Made by a program: the position numbers and the translations under genes. From NCBI GenBank assembly GCA_940671915.1, contig CALNVZ010001721.1, positions 45,535,349 through 45,599,348 of the forward strand: a DNA stretch of 64,000 nt, given 5' to 3'. This document shows positions 37,598 to 46,440 of this stretch, one piece after another; position 1 is the stretch's first letter; each line of letters opens with the position of its first letter. Under the pieces are notes generated by a model. That model made no database searches. It saw only the letters and a program-made list of their open reading frames with translations, and had not been told where the DNA came from. This DNA comes from Paracentrotus lividus. Taxonomy: Eukaryota; Echinodermata; Echinoidea; Camarodonta; Echinidae.

Positions 37598-37960
37598 AGT
37601 TGCTATCCGATTAATGTCATTATTGATTACCAGGCCCACAAGCAGATGATAAATGAATAGCGAATTCCTGTACAGCCTTATTTTTGTGTCCTTTAGAAAA
37701 GTGGGCATTGATCACTGAAGCATGCCTTATACTTGTTTTTTGTTGTTGTCATAATGATGGTTGAGGATATGAGCTTTTTTGGAAAATAAGAATGAACGAA
37801 AAGGCTTGGAAAATATCAAATTGAACGCATTCTAGCTAAGCCATGCTTATAAACAGAAAATCTATATAATTATATATAACTTACGTGCAGTTGTCTGCGC
37901 AGATATACAATTCAAAATGGCCGTCAGCGCAACAAACGTCACCAATGCGAGAGAATGCAT
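19416..37960 (-). CDS. Secreted multi-SRCR-domain receptor-like gene (whole span, 10 exons)
   Basis: Ten minus-strand exons encode a signal peptide, about seven scavenger-receptor cysteine-rich (SRCR) domains and an Asp-rich tail. The sum is about 780 residues. SRCR proteins are extracellular binding molecules, many implicated in immunity, and are greatly expanded in sea urchins. Phase-1 borders bracket most SRCR exons, the usual arrangement for shuffled extracellular domains. Domains 5 and 7 are each split between two exons. Exons 4 and 5 have internal frame breaks and lengths that are not multiples of three. The exon 7 to exon 8 junction is not in phase with the strongest donor. The product may therefore be broken, or the assembly locally wrong. 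No transmembrane helix is visible, so the intact product would be secreted. Ligands cannot be inferred. Confidence 0.75.
20423..23513. mobile_element. CACTG element, copy C (inner), nested in copy B
   Basis: Begins CACTGAAAACC and ends TTTTCAGTG. Flanks are caaacaaa and aaggatg, whereas the empty site in copy A (7877-7890) reads caaacaaaggttg. This shows a 2-bp duplication of AA. It is itself interrupted by the 20543-21520 element; net length is about 2.1 kb, matching copies A and B. No transposase frame is evident. Confidence 0.75.
20543..21520. mobile_element. TIR element inserted in CACTG copy C
   Basis: Left end ggtacatgcaggtaatatgg, right end ccatattacctgcatgtacc, an inverted pair of 20 bp. 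Inside, further partial 'caggtaatatg' motifs recur (20570, 20955, 21325). The homologous position in copies A and B is uninterrupted. No coding region is recognised. Confidence 0.7.
25594..25736 (-). CDS. SRCR gene exon 9: first half of SRCR7
   Basis: After the acceptor CTATACAG the frame reads TIENHPVRLISETG, then GRVEILHDGVWGSVC, the classic SRCR N-terminal block with its first cysteine. The exon ends ATPQ-like '...DTGIPQ' at CAG/GTATGA in phase 0. It enters in phase 1, matching exon 8. Its partner half lies 5.6 kb away in exon 10, across the CACTG elements. Confidence 0.8.
25851..25985. mobile_element. Short GGATCC-type repeat
   Basis: Starts 'caggcgcggatccaag' and ends 'gtccgccactgg', a diverged version of the short inverted-end repeat also present at 30404-30550 and 47545-47925. 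About 135 bp, non-coding. Confidence 0.45.
25986..26510. other. SRCR intron 8 sequence with retroelement-type tail
   Basis: AT-rich intron. Around 26262-26300 an AATAAA is followed by ATTGA-type units, like the tail at 1-87, suggesting a non-LTR retroelement 3' end. Nothing else is recognised. Confidence 0.4.
26511..26819 (-). CDS. SRCR gene exon 8: SRCR6, atypical cysteines
   Basis: A 309-bp phase 1-1 exon bounded by ATCATCAG and ATG/GTAAGT. It reads DFRLVGSNASEQGRVEVF, then LDGEWGSIIYESS, DELCQKLGF, LRCGTLNSC and NVICLPYG. The fold signature is clear, but the usual first cysteine after WG is replaced in 'WGSIIY'. Only four cysteines remain, against six in its sister domains. Confidence 0.8.
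26993..27482. mobile_element. TTAA-flanked fold-back MITE
   Basis: Left end TTAAAGGGGAAGTTCACCC, right end GGGTGAGATTCCCCTTTAA, with inverted arms of about 150 bp containing tgacgtca. It is inserted at a TTAA inside the neighbouring minisatellite (actgTTAAaaagtg), so the target is known. TTAA duplication fits piggyBac-type MITEs. Confidence 0.75.
27483..27830. repeat. Minisatellite, ~50-bp unit
   Basis: About seven units of the form 'cactgttaaaaagtgccaag' followed by 'ttaacagtgtgaaacactgc'. One more partial unit lies left of the MITE (26960-26996). Each unit contains internal inverted motifs (aacagtgtg and cacactgtt). Located in the intron between SRCR exons 7 and 8. Confidence 0.8.
27831..28662. 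other. SRCR intron 7, remainder
   Basis: No conserved repeat or exon is recognised. A short phase-adjusting exon may lie in this intron, because the exon 7 and exon 8 phases do not fit with the strongest donor. Confidence 0.4.
28663..28791 (-). CDS. SRCR gene exon 7: second half of SRCR5
   Basis: The acceptor TCCTTACAG enters in phase 2 and reads SFQNYNYTCSGTETSLEEC, then DGYVCHPDDIVQVTC. This is the C-terminal SRCR block CSGTE-x-SLxxC and the last two cysteines. It pairs exactly with exon 6. The best donor, CAAAG/GTACTT, leaves phase 2, whereas exon 8 requires phase 1. A weaker donor at 28646 (GTAG/GTTCT) would restore phase. Confidence 0.8.
29168..29495. mobile_element. Fold-back element rich in CCAACGTTGG palindromes
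   Basis: Ends are cagaaagcaaagttacgttg and the inverse ...aacgtaaccttgctatctg. The interior is packed with CAACGTTGG-type motifs. Two opposed reading frames across it are repeat artefacts. It lies in the intron between SRCR exons 6 and 7. Confidence 0.65.
29654..29849 (-). CDS. SRCR gene exon 6: first half of SRCR5
   Basis: After acceptor TTTAATTTAG the frame reads TENIVPLIGGSSTSEGVLEY, then ALICDPDWSDKEAMVACRMHGY, carrying the first two SRCR cysteines. The exon runs phase 1 in to phase 2 out at GAAAG/GTAAAT and joins exon 7 in frame to complete a six-cysteine domain. Confidence 0.8.
29850..30403. other. SRCR intron 5, left part
   Basis: Unique-looking AT-rich intron sequence. No repeat or exon is recognised. 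Confidence 0.4.
30404..30550. mobile_element. Short GGATCC-ended repeat
   Basis: Begins gtggcggatccaggattt and ends gcctggatccgccactg, an inverted pair about 147 bp apart with a G-homopolymer near the left end. It lies about 40 bp beyond the donor of SRCR exon 5. Confidence 0.7.
30592..30907 (-). pseudogene. SRCR gene exon 5: SRCR4 with frame breaks
   Basis: Splice sites are intact (GGAGCAG acceptor, GCTCAG/GTATTA donor). The exon is 316 bp, not a multiple of three. It starts in one frame (DVRIVNESP... SMCAQS, then TAG), continues in a second (NVVCKKLGYDMGAIQIFF) and finishes in a third (ITRLDCPETVSNLADC ... SVAGVACS). All six expected cysteines can be found across the three frames. The simplest reading is two 1-bp deletions and one stop. 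They are either real decay or base errors in the assembly. Splice phases at both borders would fit the neighbours if the frame were intact. Confidence 0.75.
30908..31481. other. SRCR intron 4, right part
   Basis: Contains a G-rich tract near 31255-31270. Short open frames are seen on the minus strand, but none with conserved motifs. Confidence 0.4.
31482..32502. mobile_element. TTAA-type MITE, copy 1, interrupted
   Basis: Left end TTAAAGGTAGTGTCAGCC, right end ...TACTACCTTTAA. It is collinear with the 460-bp uninterrupted copy at 36803-37264. An extra ~565 bp (about 31716-32282) is inserted in its middle and begins with a 138-bp imperfect hairpin. Confidence 0.75.
31721..31858. repeat. Long imperfect hairpin within the insertion
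   Basis: Outer arms are aatattgactggc and gccagtcaatatt. Inner arms pair gggagatacc with ggtatctccc, and catattgcc with ggcaatatg. The tip carries cgagtcgtagacg. Confidence 0.65.
32536..32854 (-). pseudogene. SRCR gene exon 4: SRCR3 with frame breaks
   Basis: Acceptor TTCAATTTCAG and a weak donor GCCAG/GTTTTT bracket 319 bp, not a multiple of three. SRCR motifs are scattered over frames: VVVGGDYGS at the start, CSGDGWNMDSRHIACATWGY in a second frame, LCSGEETFYTEC in a third, and AGAIC near the end. Stops occur before the first cysteine. The position and the expected phase 1 borders show it is a member of the SRCR series, but it cannot be read through as assembled. Confidence 0.65.
32880..33960. 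repeat. Degenerate tandem array, GC-rich box units
   Basis: Repeating pattern 'ccattttcc...aaaacatgc' followed by 'gcgcaacgcgagcagaaatt' or 'aagcacgagctgaaatt'. It looks like a decayed, reverse-oriented relative of the GGCTCGCGCTTCGCGCTCGC array at 13750-14660. Occupies the intron between SRCR exons 3 and 4. Confidence 0.5.
34150..34461 (-). CDS. SRCR gene exon 3: SRCR2
   Basis: A 312-bp phase 1-1 exon between CTTTTCAG and CCCCAG/GTATAG. It reads SIRLSGGNMYGQGKLEMF, EGAWGKVCAEGWG, YVACLQLGHEFG, GLNCTGDEERLDNC, ESC and ISVSCAPG. Six cysteines stand at group A-like positions, with the full SRCR order. Intact and in frame with exon 2. Confidence 0.9.
34677..35012 (-). CDS. SRCR gene exon 2: SRCR1
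   Basis: A 336-bp phase 1-1 exon between GGCCATCAG and CACAA/GTTAGT. It reads PDEDSVLSVRLVNGSRTSEG, then GEWGTVCNNLW, NVVCKQLGYDGADRVFF, FGIGSGPIHLQNVLCEGTE, LFAC, TPC and IGIAC. A complete six-cysteine SRCR domain. It joins the signal-peptide exon in phase 1. Confidence 0.92.
35067..35695. mobile_element. TTAA-type fold-back MITE
   Basis: Left end TTAAAGGAGGAGTCCGGGC, right end GCCCGGAGGAGTCCTTTAA, with inverted arms reaching the 'cccctacttc' / 'gaagtaggggg'-type core. Inserted 54 bp upstream (in gene sense) of the acceptor of SRCR exon 2. Confidence 0.75.
36803..37264. mobile_element. TTAA-type MITE, copy 2, uninterrupted
   Basis: Left end TTAAAGGTAGTGTCATCC, right end GGATGACACTACCTTTA. 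About 460 bp. The homologous stretch in copy C lacks it, giving an empty site. Confidence 0.75.
37885..37960 (-). CDS. SRCR gene exon 1: signal peptide
   Basis: ATG to GCAC/GTAAGT, 76 bp, phase 1 out. It encodes MHSLALVTFVALTAILNC, then ISAQTTA: a short start, a hydrophobic core of about 14 residues and a likely signal-peptidase site after ISA. It joins exon 2 in frame (TA-P-PDED). This ATG is chosen because the hydrophobic leader follows directly. A near-identical copy lies at 41132-41207. Confidence 0.85.
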
Positions 37961-38004
37961 AACGATAATAATACCATATGTATATTATTTTTCTAATGAA
38001 GGAA

Positions 38005-38045
38005 TCCCTGGAACGCAACTGATATTTTATTTGTATAAATAATGT
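38005..38045 (-). promoter_or_regulatory. TATA-like element upstream of SRCR exon 1
   Basis: The minus strand has TTTATAC (38039-38033) about 75 bp before the ATG. It is preserved in copy C at about 41279-41287. Conservation is not independent evidence, because the copies are recent duplicates. Confidence 0.35.
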
Positions 38046-38835
38046 GATGTCGGAAAACCCTTCAAAACGCCTTCTTGTCCTCTGGTCTTTAGATAAACTG
38101 TTTTCTTTTTGTCACAATGATCAGGATCCTTGTCATAATTTCAGGAGCAACATGTTGGGGGTTGGTAGCTGCAAGTATATTTATAGATATGAGCAGTATG
38201 TTTGCAAACTTGGGTCAACGCTAATGGTCAATGGTATAAACAAATCAATCAAAGATAGATTGAAAAGGAGAATGCAGTCGCGAGAAGAAAGTCAATAAGA
38301 TATAAGCAAACATTTGCATAAATTCTTGTGTTTGTATGTTATGACTAAAATGGTGAATTCGTGCACAATATATGGGTCAAGATAGTTCAAGTAATTTATT
38401 ATTCTCAATTCTCAATACAATTCATGTACAACAAAGTGTATTCTGAATAAAATGATGTACATATTATTGTATAGCAAAAGATAAGCATTTGATAATGAAA
38501 TATTTATATATCTCAAGACAACATTTAATTTTAGACGTAAATGAAAAAAAAAAAGATATTGGAGAAATTAAGGTAATCAGCCTAAAAGTATCGTCTGTTG
38601 AAGGTGGTACAATTTCCTGCATCAAGAAACAATTCTAAAATGGAAAATTGACAGGAGACATGATTCCTTTGGGGAATCTAGTCTAAGAAAAATAAGTTTT
38701 TAGCGGATTATTCATGAAAAGTGAAGACAGAAAAAGAACAAAACGGTTTTTTTAGAGAAAAGAGTTAAAGTGTCGTACAATTCATGGAAGTTGGAACGAG
38801 TGACGTTGGCGAGTTGGATAATAATGATTTATACC

Positions 38836-39944
38836 CAACATAAAAAGTAAGTCCCCCTTAATCAAAATGATATAAATTCTGAACCAAGATATGGTTTACA
38901 CATTTTATTACATGATTTTGTGCTTGTAGGTAATTTTTATCAGCTTTCATTTGAGTGAATTTCACTGAAATTCGTTAAGTCATGCTTCAATGAGCACAGT
39001 CAAAAGGCAAAAATATCACTTTTCGAAAGTCACTAAGTTAGCCTCATAACTTTAATTCAATAATATTGAAACAAATTCAAACTTTTCAACAAAAGATATG
39101 TTCAAAAGGGTTGCTGCACTTAATTTCTAACACATCAAACGACTTTTGCATTTAATTTACGATTGGATGAACATGAGGTAAAATGTGCAAAAACTGTATT
39201 TTTACACATTTCTACTTTTAAATATTATTGATTATGACGGAATATGGAATCTGGAAAGGTGTTTGAAATAATATCCATCAATTCTCGGTTGAATGAACAC
39301 TTAATACAAAAAAAAAAAAAAAAAGGGATATTTTCAAATGTCTTAGGTAAGTAATGTTCCATTTTGTGTGATAAAATCATTTTATAAAAAAAAACATTCG
39401 TTATAATGTATGGTGGTGTGACTATAATTCGCGCGTGACATTAGTTCGCGCACGCCAGATATCTCAAAAAGTAATTTTTGGAAAGACTGAACAAAATTGG
39501 TTACAATGTTAAAAATTACAATGCAACGTTTTTTTTTTGTCTGTGGACTAAAATTCAATCGCTTACCTTGAATAATTGTCGCAGACTTTTTTAGATAATT
39601 CATGTGATTTGAGTTTCACGAAAATTCCAGTGTTTTATGCTTGAAGTTATTCGAAAAATATGCAAATAAGCAGAAATTTCAGAGTTTTGGCCCCACCTCG
39701 TTCCTTTATTATCAGATTCTTAATTTAGCGTTTGTTCCTATTAGTTAGTACCACCCTGAAGTTGTCTGTCAAGTTTCGTGAAAAAAAAACACTCAGTAGA
39801 ATTAACCAAAATCACCAATAAAATTAAGTCGAATTTCAATTTTGTTAAAATTTTGATTTCCTCTCCATTGACAATGGTGATGCATCACATCGAAATCAGA
39901 CAAAAGTCGCCGAGCAAATTCAGCACAGTGTCGAGGAAATCGGC

Positions 39945-39975
<31 letters not shown>

Positions 39976-40345
39976 TCTTATTTGGGAGGAAATATGATTT
40001 GAATTTCTGAATTTTCTATGTTTCTTATAAGCTCTGTAAAAATGAATACACATTATTAGGGTAAAACCTTTAAAATGGATTATTTGGTTGGAATCTTTGA
40101 CTCTTTTCTGGCAATGTGTGTCTGATTTTGATATGATGTTTCAAAAATTTATTTGTGTACAATCTCGAGGCAAAAAAACAAACCCCATAACCAATATGCT
40201 GGAACTTTTTAACAAAAACGTGTTGAGTAATGTCGTTTGGCGGTAATGTTAATACACTCATCGACTAAATAATGTGCGAAAATGAGATAAAACCGTTGCG
40301 TAACAAGCGTTGTCACAAAATGTGTCGATGACGTTGACAAGACTG
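38836..40345. other. Spacer between duplication copies B and C
   Basis: Not shared with copies A or C. AT-rich with A tracts (39309-39323, 39947-39971). No exon, RNA gene or TIR pair is recognised. Confidence 0.45.
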
Positions 40346-41131
40346 TTGAAAGGACTGTAAAGTTCCACATGTAACGTAATCGAACCATGTGATCTTGTTG
40401 TTGACAAGATACATTTATATACAAAAGTACCAAAACAAGACGCTTGATATCGATATATATTATCATATCTTAATTGTTTGATTGTTTTATTACATTGTAG
40501 TTTGATTGATTTTTATCATATAGATTTGAATTAATAATATAATTACTAAAAAGAGTGTACAATAAACCTGAAATAAGAAATAAGAAAATCAATATCATGC
40601 AAAAATTTTCAAGGTTAACGATTATGTTTTCATAATTATTGATGTTTGTTTGACCATTCGTGTTTTTGTTTTTTTGTATTATCTATCCCATTAATGGCAT
40701 TATTAATTATGACCCGGCCCACTAGCAGATGATAAATGTATAGCGAATTCCTGTTCAGCCTCATTTTTGTGTTCTTTAGAAAAGTGGGCATTGATTGCTG
40801 AAGCTTGGCCTATTTTTGGACTTTATTGTGTCATAATGATAGTTGAGGATAAGAGTTTTTTTGCATCTTAACGTTTAACCCAAGAATCATGTATTTTCTT
40901 ATTTGATAGCCATTCAAAAAGTGTTTTTTTCTTTCTTTCTTTCTTTTTTTTTACTACAGGAGGAAACATGATAAGGGACACGTTTTTTCCGGCTTTCAGA
41001 ATATACAAAATTGTTCAACAAACATTTGGTTATAAAGAATAAGCGAAAAGGCTTGAAAAATAACAAAATGGACGCAGTCTAGCTAAGCCATGCTCATAAA
41101 CAGAAAATCTATATAATTATATATAACTTAC

Positions 41132-41207
41132 GTGCAGTTGTCTGCGCAGATATACAATTCAAAATGGCCGTCAGCGCAACAAATGTCACCAATGCGAGAG
41201 AATGCAT
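41132..41207 (-). CDS. Duplicate SRCR signal-peptide exon
   Basis: Same 76-bp exon as 37885-37960 with one synonymous change (ACA for ACG, Thr 8) and an intact CGTAAGT donor. It lies upstream, in gene sense, of the first exon used above. It could be an alternative first exon of the same SRCR gene, spliced to 35012, or a remnant of a tandem paralogue whose domain exons are gone. No SRCR exon lies between the two copies. Confidence 0.6.
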
Positions 41208-41765
41208 GACGATAATAATACCATATGTATATTATTTTTCTAATGAAGGAATCCCTGGAACGCAACTGATATTTTATTAGTATAAATAATGTGATGTCGT
41301 AATACCCTTCAAAACGCCTTCTTGTCCTCTGATCTTTAGATAAACTGTTTTCTTTTTGTCACAATGATCAGGATCCTTGTCATAATTTCAGGAGCAACAT
41401 GTTGGGCGTTGGTAACTGCAAGTATATTTATAGATATGAGCGGTATGTTTGCAAACTTGGGTCAACCCTCGCTAAAGGGTCAATGGCGAAAAAAAAAATC
41501 AATCAAAGATGGATAGAAAAGGAGAATGCAGTGGCAAAATGAAAGTCAATAAAATTTAAGCAAACATTTGCATAAATTCTTGTGTTTGCATGTTATGACT
41601 AAAATGGCGAATTCATGCACAAAATATGCGCCAATTTAGTTAATTATATAAAACAATACAATAAATGTAATTAATTTTTGTCATTTCTCAATACAAATTA
41701 TGTACAACAAAGTGTAACATGAAAACAATAATGTACATGTTATTTTATAGCATAATGAAATATAT

Positions 41766-42297
41766 AGTGTGTCCCACAATAAAGTAAACCCACTTTGAGA
41801 GCCTCATGTTAAAATGTATAGCTTGTTTGACCTTTATATTTATTTCATAATAAAGAGTAACTCATATCCTATTCAATGATACCAAACTTAAACTTATGTT
41901 GTGACTGATGGCTGAGCACTTTGGCTTTGAAAAACAAGCGTAGAAACCGAAATGTTCTAAATTTGGGCAAAAGCACTCCTTGCTTTTTAATAATCCAAGT
42001 AATCATTTGTCCCTTATGAATGAACTTCGGAAGGCTGACCTCACAAAAAGAATGAATGATCAGAAAGACAGTGTTGCTTCTAAAACAAAATTAGTACTTT
42101 GTGTATTTAACCAAAGTTTTTTAAGAACTTGAGTGCTTAGTCATCCATGACTGTACAGAAATAATTTTGGCATCACTGGATAGAATTTGAGTTACTCTTT
42201 GTCATAAAGCAAAAAAATGAAGACACATATATTATGTTATGCAATTTCAATACAAGGCTTCTGAAGTTGGGTTTAATTTTATTTGGGACGCCCTGTT
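41766..42297. mobile_element. MITE inserted in copy C only
   Basis: Left end gtgtcccacaataaagtaaa, right end tttaattttatttgggacgc, inverted and TA-flanked. Copies A (about 480-505) and B (38500) have no insert there. Confidence 0.7.
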
Positions 42298-43104
42298 TAT
42301 CTCAAGAAAACAATTAATTTATATTTGAGACGCAAATAAAGCAAAAATATTGGAGAAATTAAGGTAATCAGCCTAAAAGTATCGTCTGTTTATAAGGTGG
42401 TACAATTTCCTGCATCAAGAAACAATCTTAAAATGGAAAATTGACAGGAGACATTGATTGCTTTGGGGAATCTAGTCTAAGAAAAATCAGTTTTTAACGG
42501 ATTATTCATGAAAAGTGAAGACAGAAAAAAAAAAAACCGGTTTTTGAGAAAATAGTTAGTGTCGCAGAATTCGTGGAAGTTGGAAAGAGTGACAATGGCA
42601 AGTCGAATTATAATGATAGGTCATTCCTTTGTAAAGATGACGAAAATAATTATGTGTGGTAAAATATTTTCGGCATTAATGATACATAAAAGTACCAAGA
42701 TTAAGACAATTGTTTTATATACCATGAATTATTAGACTATAATGCTCTCTATGAAAATAGTTGAAGTTGTTGGTGCATGATTATGAAGTAAAATAGCCCG
42801 TTGTAAATCTCGAAAAGTTTGTCAATGTGTGAATTGGCATAGTTCCCAAATACAAGTAACGTAATTCAAATGGTTTAATTTAAAAAGCAGTAAAGCGAAA
42901 AATTCCATTCGGGTTCGAACGTAATCACGAAAGTCCTGTCCTTCCATCTACGCATAGTAGGCCTATCTCGTTAACTCCCCATTTTCTGATTAAGTGTTGA
43001 TAATTTTTTAAAAACATAGACCATCATTGAATATATTTACGTGGAAATTCGGCCGTAGTAATTCCCGGAGAACCAATGCTGAGTGTGAGTGAGGGCGTCT
43101 TTGT

Positions 43105-43226
43105 GTGTGTGTGTGTGTGTGTTTTGTGCGTATGAGAATGGGGTGCGTGCAGTGTGTGTGTATGTTTTAATGTGTGGGTGGGAGGATTTGTGGGTGTGGG
43201 ATGGTGTGGTAAGTAAGGGTGTGTGT

Positions 43227-43268
<42 letters not shown>

Positions 43269-43275
43269 GTTTGTA
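43105..43275. repeat. (GT)n microsatellite, copy C
   Basis: Counterpart of 1285-1355. Two GT runs are separated by GT-rich unique sequence. Confidence 0.85.
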
Positions 43276-44136
43276 TGTGTGTATCTTGGGGTGTGAGAGT
43301 GTGTACTATTCCTTTGTGCACATAAGTGATAATATGTCAATTTGTTTATCATTTTAATTACCCATTTTGCACAAGTGAGATTTTGCAGTCTTGTAAAGAT
43401 TTTCTGAATCTGTAATTCAGTCATACGTGCAAATATTCAAATGAAGAAGGGTACAAACGATTTCTGGGAGGATTGCTCTTCTTCCAGTACCGTGAAGTCA
43501 AGGGCCGGTGTAATATTGCCTCTACCAAGACGTATCACAAATGATTAAATGGTCACACTTTAAACAAGACGGCTTCAAAATGATGAAATATTTTTTTTCT
43601 GACTTATACTCTGTATAGAGACAACACTTTTATATCCTTGCCAACATAATACCATTAACGTTTAGCACCAACCTTTTGACATCGGTTTCCAAGAAGGTAC
43701 TTCTAACTCTTACATCACTATAAAGTGAAGGGTAATTGTGACCCTTTTCTGGATCAAATAATTTTGGCCCTTCTCGGAGTTATCAACCTATTGACCCGGA
43801 AGCCTATTTATGATATTTAATCATTTTATACAAACTGATTCGACAGAATGACCATAAATCAAAAAGTACAATCCGTATCGCACAATAACAGATCCAATCC
43901 CTCGTTAGCACAGAGAGAGAAGCTAATGTTGGAGTTATGGGAAGAGGAAACGAAGATTGTACGCCACTCTTTTTCAAGAAAAAATTATTGAGATATCAAA
44001 AGTGCTATCACTATAAGTGATGATTGATGACTTTTGACCAATCCTGTTGCAACATTCAGTATGTGGATATAAATATCAAATGCCCAAAAGGATGTTGAAG
44101 AGATGTCATCCGCTGCTACGGATCAATTATTATAAT

Positions 44137-44184
44137 TGGATCACTCGAACGTCACTATAAGAGTGACAGTTCGAGTGATCCAAG
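44137..44184. repeat. Short near-perfect hairpin
   Basis: ttggatcactcgaacgtcac, loop, then the inverse gtgacagttcgagtgatcc: a 21-bp stem with a single bulge and a 5-base loop. In copy A only the right arm is conserved (3190-3212). Confidence 0.75.
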
Positions 44185-45197
44185 ATATAATTTGGATGAA
44201 GAATCGATCGTGTTGTTTTAAACCAAGCAAATTGTTCACGATCATTACGTGCTTTAACTGATTCCTTTCGGTCAATGACTACACGAGTGCAAGGCGCGCG
44301 AAATAGAAGATGATAATCTCCGTGAAGATATATTGAAAATCAAGGCAAAAGACACTTTATTACAAATCAAATAAAAGAGTTTCAAAATGTTCAGTTTCAG
44401 TTCGTTCAGTTTTTTGTTTGTTTGTTATTTACATATCCAATCAAACAATAATGAAAACAAATCTATTGTCATTCAATATATACATTATTTGATAAATCAT
44501 AAAACAAATAAATCAGTAGAAGAAATATGAAGAGCCTAAGTTAAAAGATAAGCTTGTTCATCTATAAGTCCTTTGTGAATGATGTAAAAATACATAAAGA
44601 AATAAATAAACAATTATAAATGGGAGTAAATTAAGAATGTGCATTAACATACTTTTTTTAACATTGAACTACCTATTTGTACGATCAATGGTAAAAGTGA
44701 GGCGTACGAGAATGATGCATCACTATTTGAGTTAATGACGACATCATCTCGCATAGATTATATCATACAATAATATGATATACGCAATGGAAACATGAGT
44801 GGTACAAGATGATGTCGTAATTGTTGTAAATGACAGCATCTTAGCACTGCATTAAACATACATTATATAGAGTGAACATAACCATGTTTATGGGAACTTA
44901 AAAAACAATGACTCACGTGTCAGTTTCGCCTGTGTTTGGTAACATTAATAAATGGATTTTAAGCTTAAATTTAAAAGTAGCAAAGATGTTGATTCAATTA
45001 TGTTTGGGAGGTCAGACCATATTAGGACCAGTAAATAAAGTTTTGGGGCAAAAGAGTTCGTGTACGTGGTAGATGAAATATACGTTGACGTGTGGGATAT
45101 GAATGAACTGAGCTATTCTTTCAAAAAGTTTTGGCTTTTTCCGCAGTATTTATTAACAGACAGTTGGGTCAAATATTGCCTAAAGTGTAAGTATAAA

Positions 45198-45665
45198 NNN
45201 NNNNNNNNNNNNNNNNNNNNNNNNNNNNNNNNNNNNNNNNNNNNNNNNNNNNNNNNNNNNNNNNNNNNNNNNNNNNNNNNNNNNNNNNNNNNNNNNNNNN
45301 NNNNNNNNNNNNNNNNNNNNNNNNNNNNNNNNNNNNNNNNNNNNNNNNNNNNNNNNNNNNNNNNNNNNNNNNNNNNNNNNNNNNNNNNNNNNNNNNNNNN
45401 NNNNNNNNNNNNNNNNNNNNNNNNNNNNNNNNNNNNNNNNNNNNNNNNNNNNNNNNNNNNNNNNNNNNNNNNNNNNNNNNNNNNNNNNNNNNNNNNNNNN
45501 NNNNNNNNNNNNNNNNNNNNNNNNNNNNNNNNNNNNNNNNNNNNNNNNNNNNNNNNNNNNNNNNNNNNNNNNNNNNNNNNNNNNNNNNNNNNNNNNNNNN
45601 NNNNNNNNNNNNNNNNNNNNNNNNNNNNNNNNNNNNNNNNNNNNNNNNNNNNNNNNNNNNNNNNN
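45198..45665. other. Assembly gap (N run)
   Basis: 468 unknown bases. Reading frames spanning it are artefacts. Confidence 0.99.
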
Positions 45666-46440
45666 TATCGTCAATACGAAGCAATTTATTTTTAAGAAAT
45701 AAGAAATGAATAAATCACACTGAATTACGATTTCTCAAAGATATATCCCTGCCTCTTTTTTATGTGTCATGATAATGCATTGCCCCGCCCCTTCTCTGTG
45801 GTTTTAAACGTCGATCAGCTTTTCCTTCCTTCTTTCCACCTTCATTTTGTACATTATTCTCCGCCTCCCCATTCTCCTTCCTTTATTGTCATCCTCACTC
45901 CTTCTCCCTATACCCCTCCCCCAAAAACAAACAAACAAACAAACAAACAAACAAAAACAAAACAAAAAAATCCTCTTCCGTCCCCCGCTTTTCACATTCT
46001 TAGCCTTTTCATCCTCCGCATATTACTTTTCTCCTCCTTCCTCCTTTCCCCATCCTTTTTATTTTCTCACCTCCTTTCGTTCATCGTCAGCCTCATTCAT
46101 CCTCCCATTTTCATTTCTTTTCGGCGTCCGTGGTAGCCTCCCTCTTACACCTTTCCTCAATTCCCACCTCCTCCTCCTATTCGTCTTTCACTTTTCACCC
46201 CCCCCCAAGTTTCCTTTCCTCTCTTATCCTCCCCCATCCTTCTTTCCTTCTCTTCTTTTTTTTTCTCCTCGCCTCCCTCCTTCATTTCCATCTCCTCATT
46301 TCCTTGCCTCAACATCCATGCTCTCTTCACATGTGCCACGTTGATAATATTTATGTATATCCATTCCGCCAGCCGGTGTCTCTTTTACACTTCTTTGATA
46401 AGTACCGTCCATCAATCCGCGAAAAGTAAGTAAATTTGTT

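Larger units (their letters stand above)
36600..38835. repeat. Segmental duplication copy B
   Basis: Aligns with copy C from 'aaggactgtaaagttc' (36600 against 40350) onward, and with copy A from 38118. It carries the functional SRCR first exon and its upstream region. A MITE (36803-37264) and a long T tract (about 37550-37595) distinguish it from copy C. Confidence 0.8.
40346..46440. repeat. Segmental duplication copy C
   Basis: Contains the second SRCR first exon (41132-41207), matches copy B from 40350, and matches copy A from 41365 to about 46440. It has a MITE at 41766-42297 that copies A and B lack. 44300-45840, including the gap, is not matched in copy A. Pyrimidine-rich 45830-46320 matches 3440-3700. 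Confidence 0.8.

Noticed and set aside
42900..42935. tRNA B-box-like 'gggttcgaacgtaatc'
   Set aside because: No A box, no acceptor-stem pairing, and the equivalent in copy A differs at key bases.
45060..45695. Long frame across 45198-45665
   Set aside because: Mostly unknown bases; the real flanking sequence has no conserved motif.
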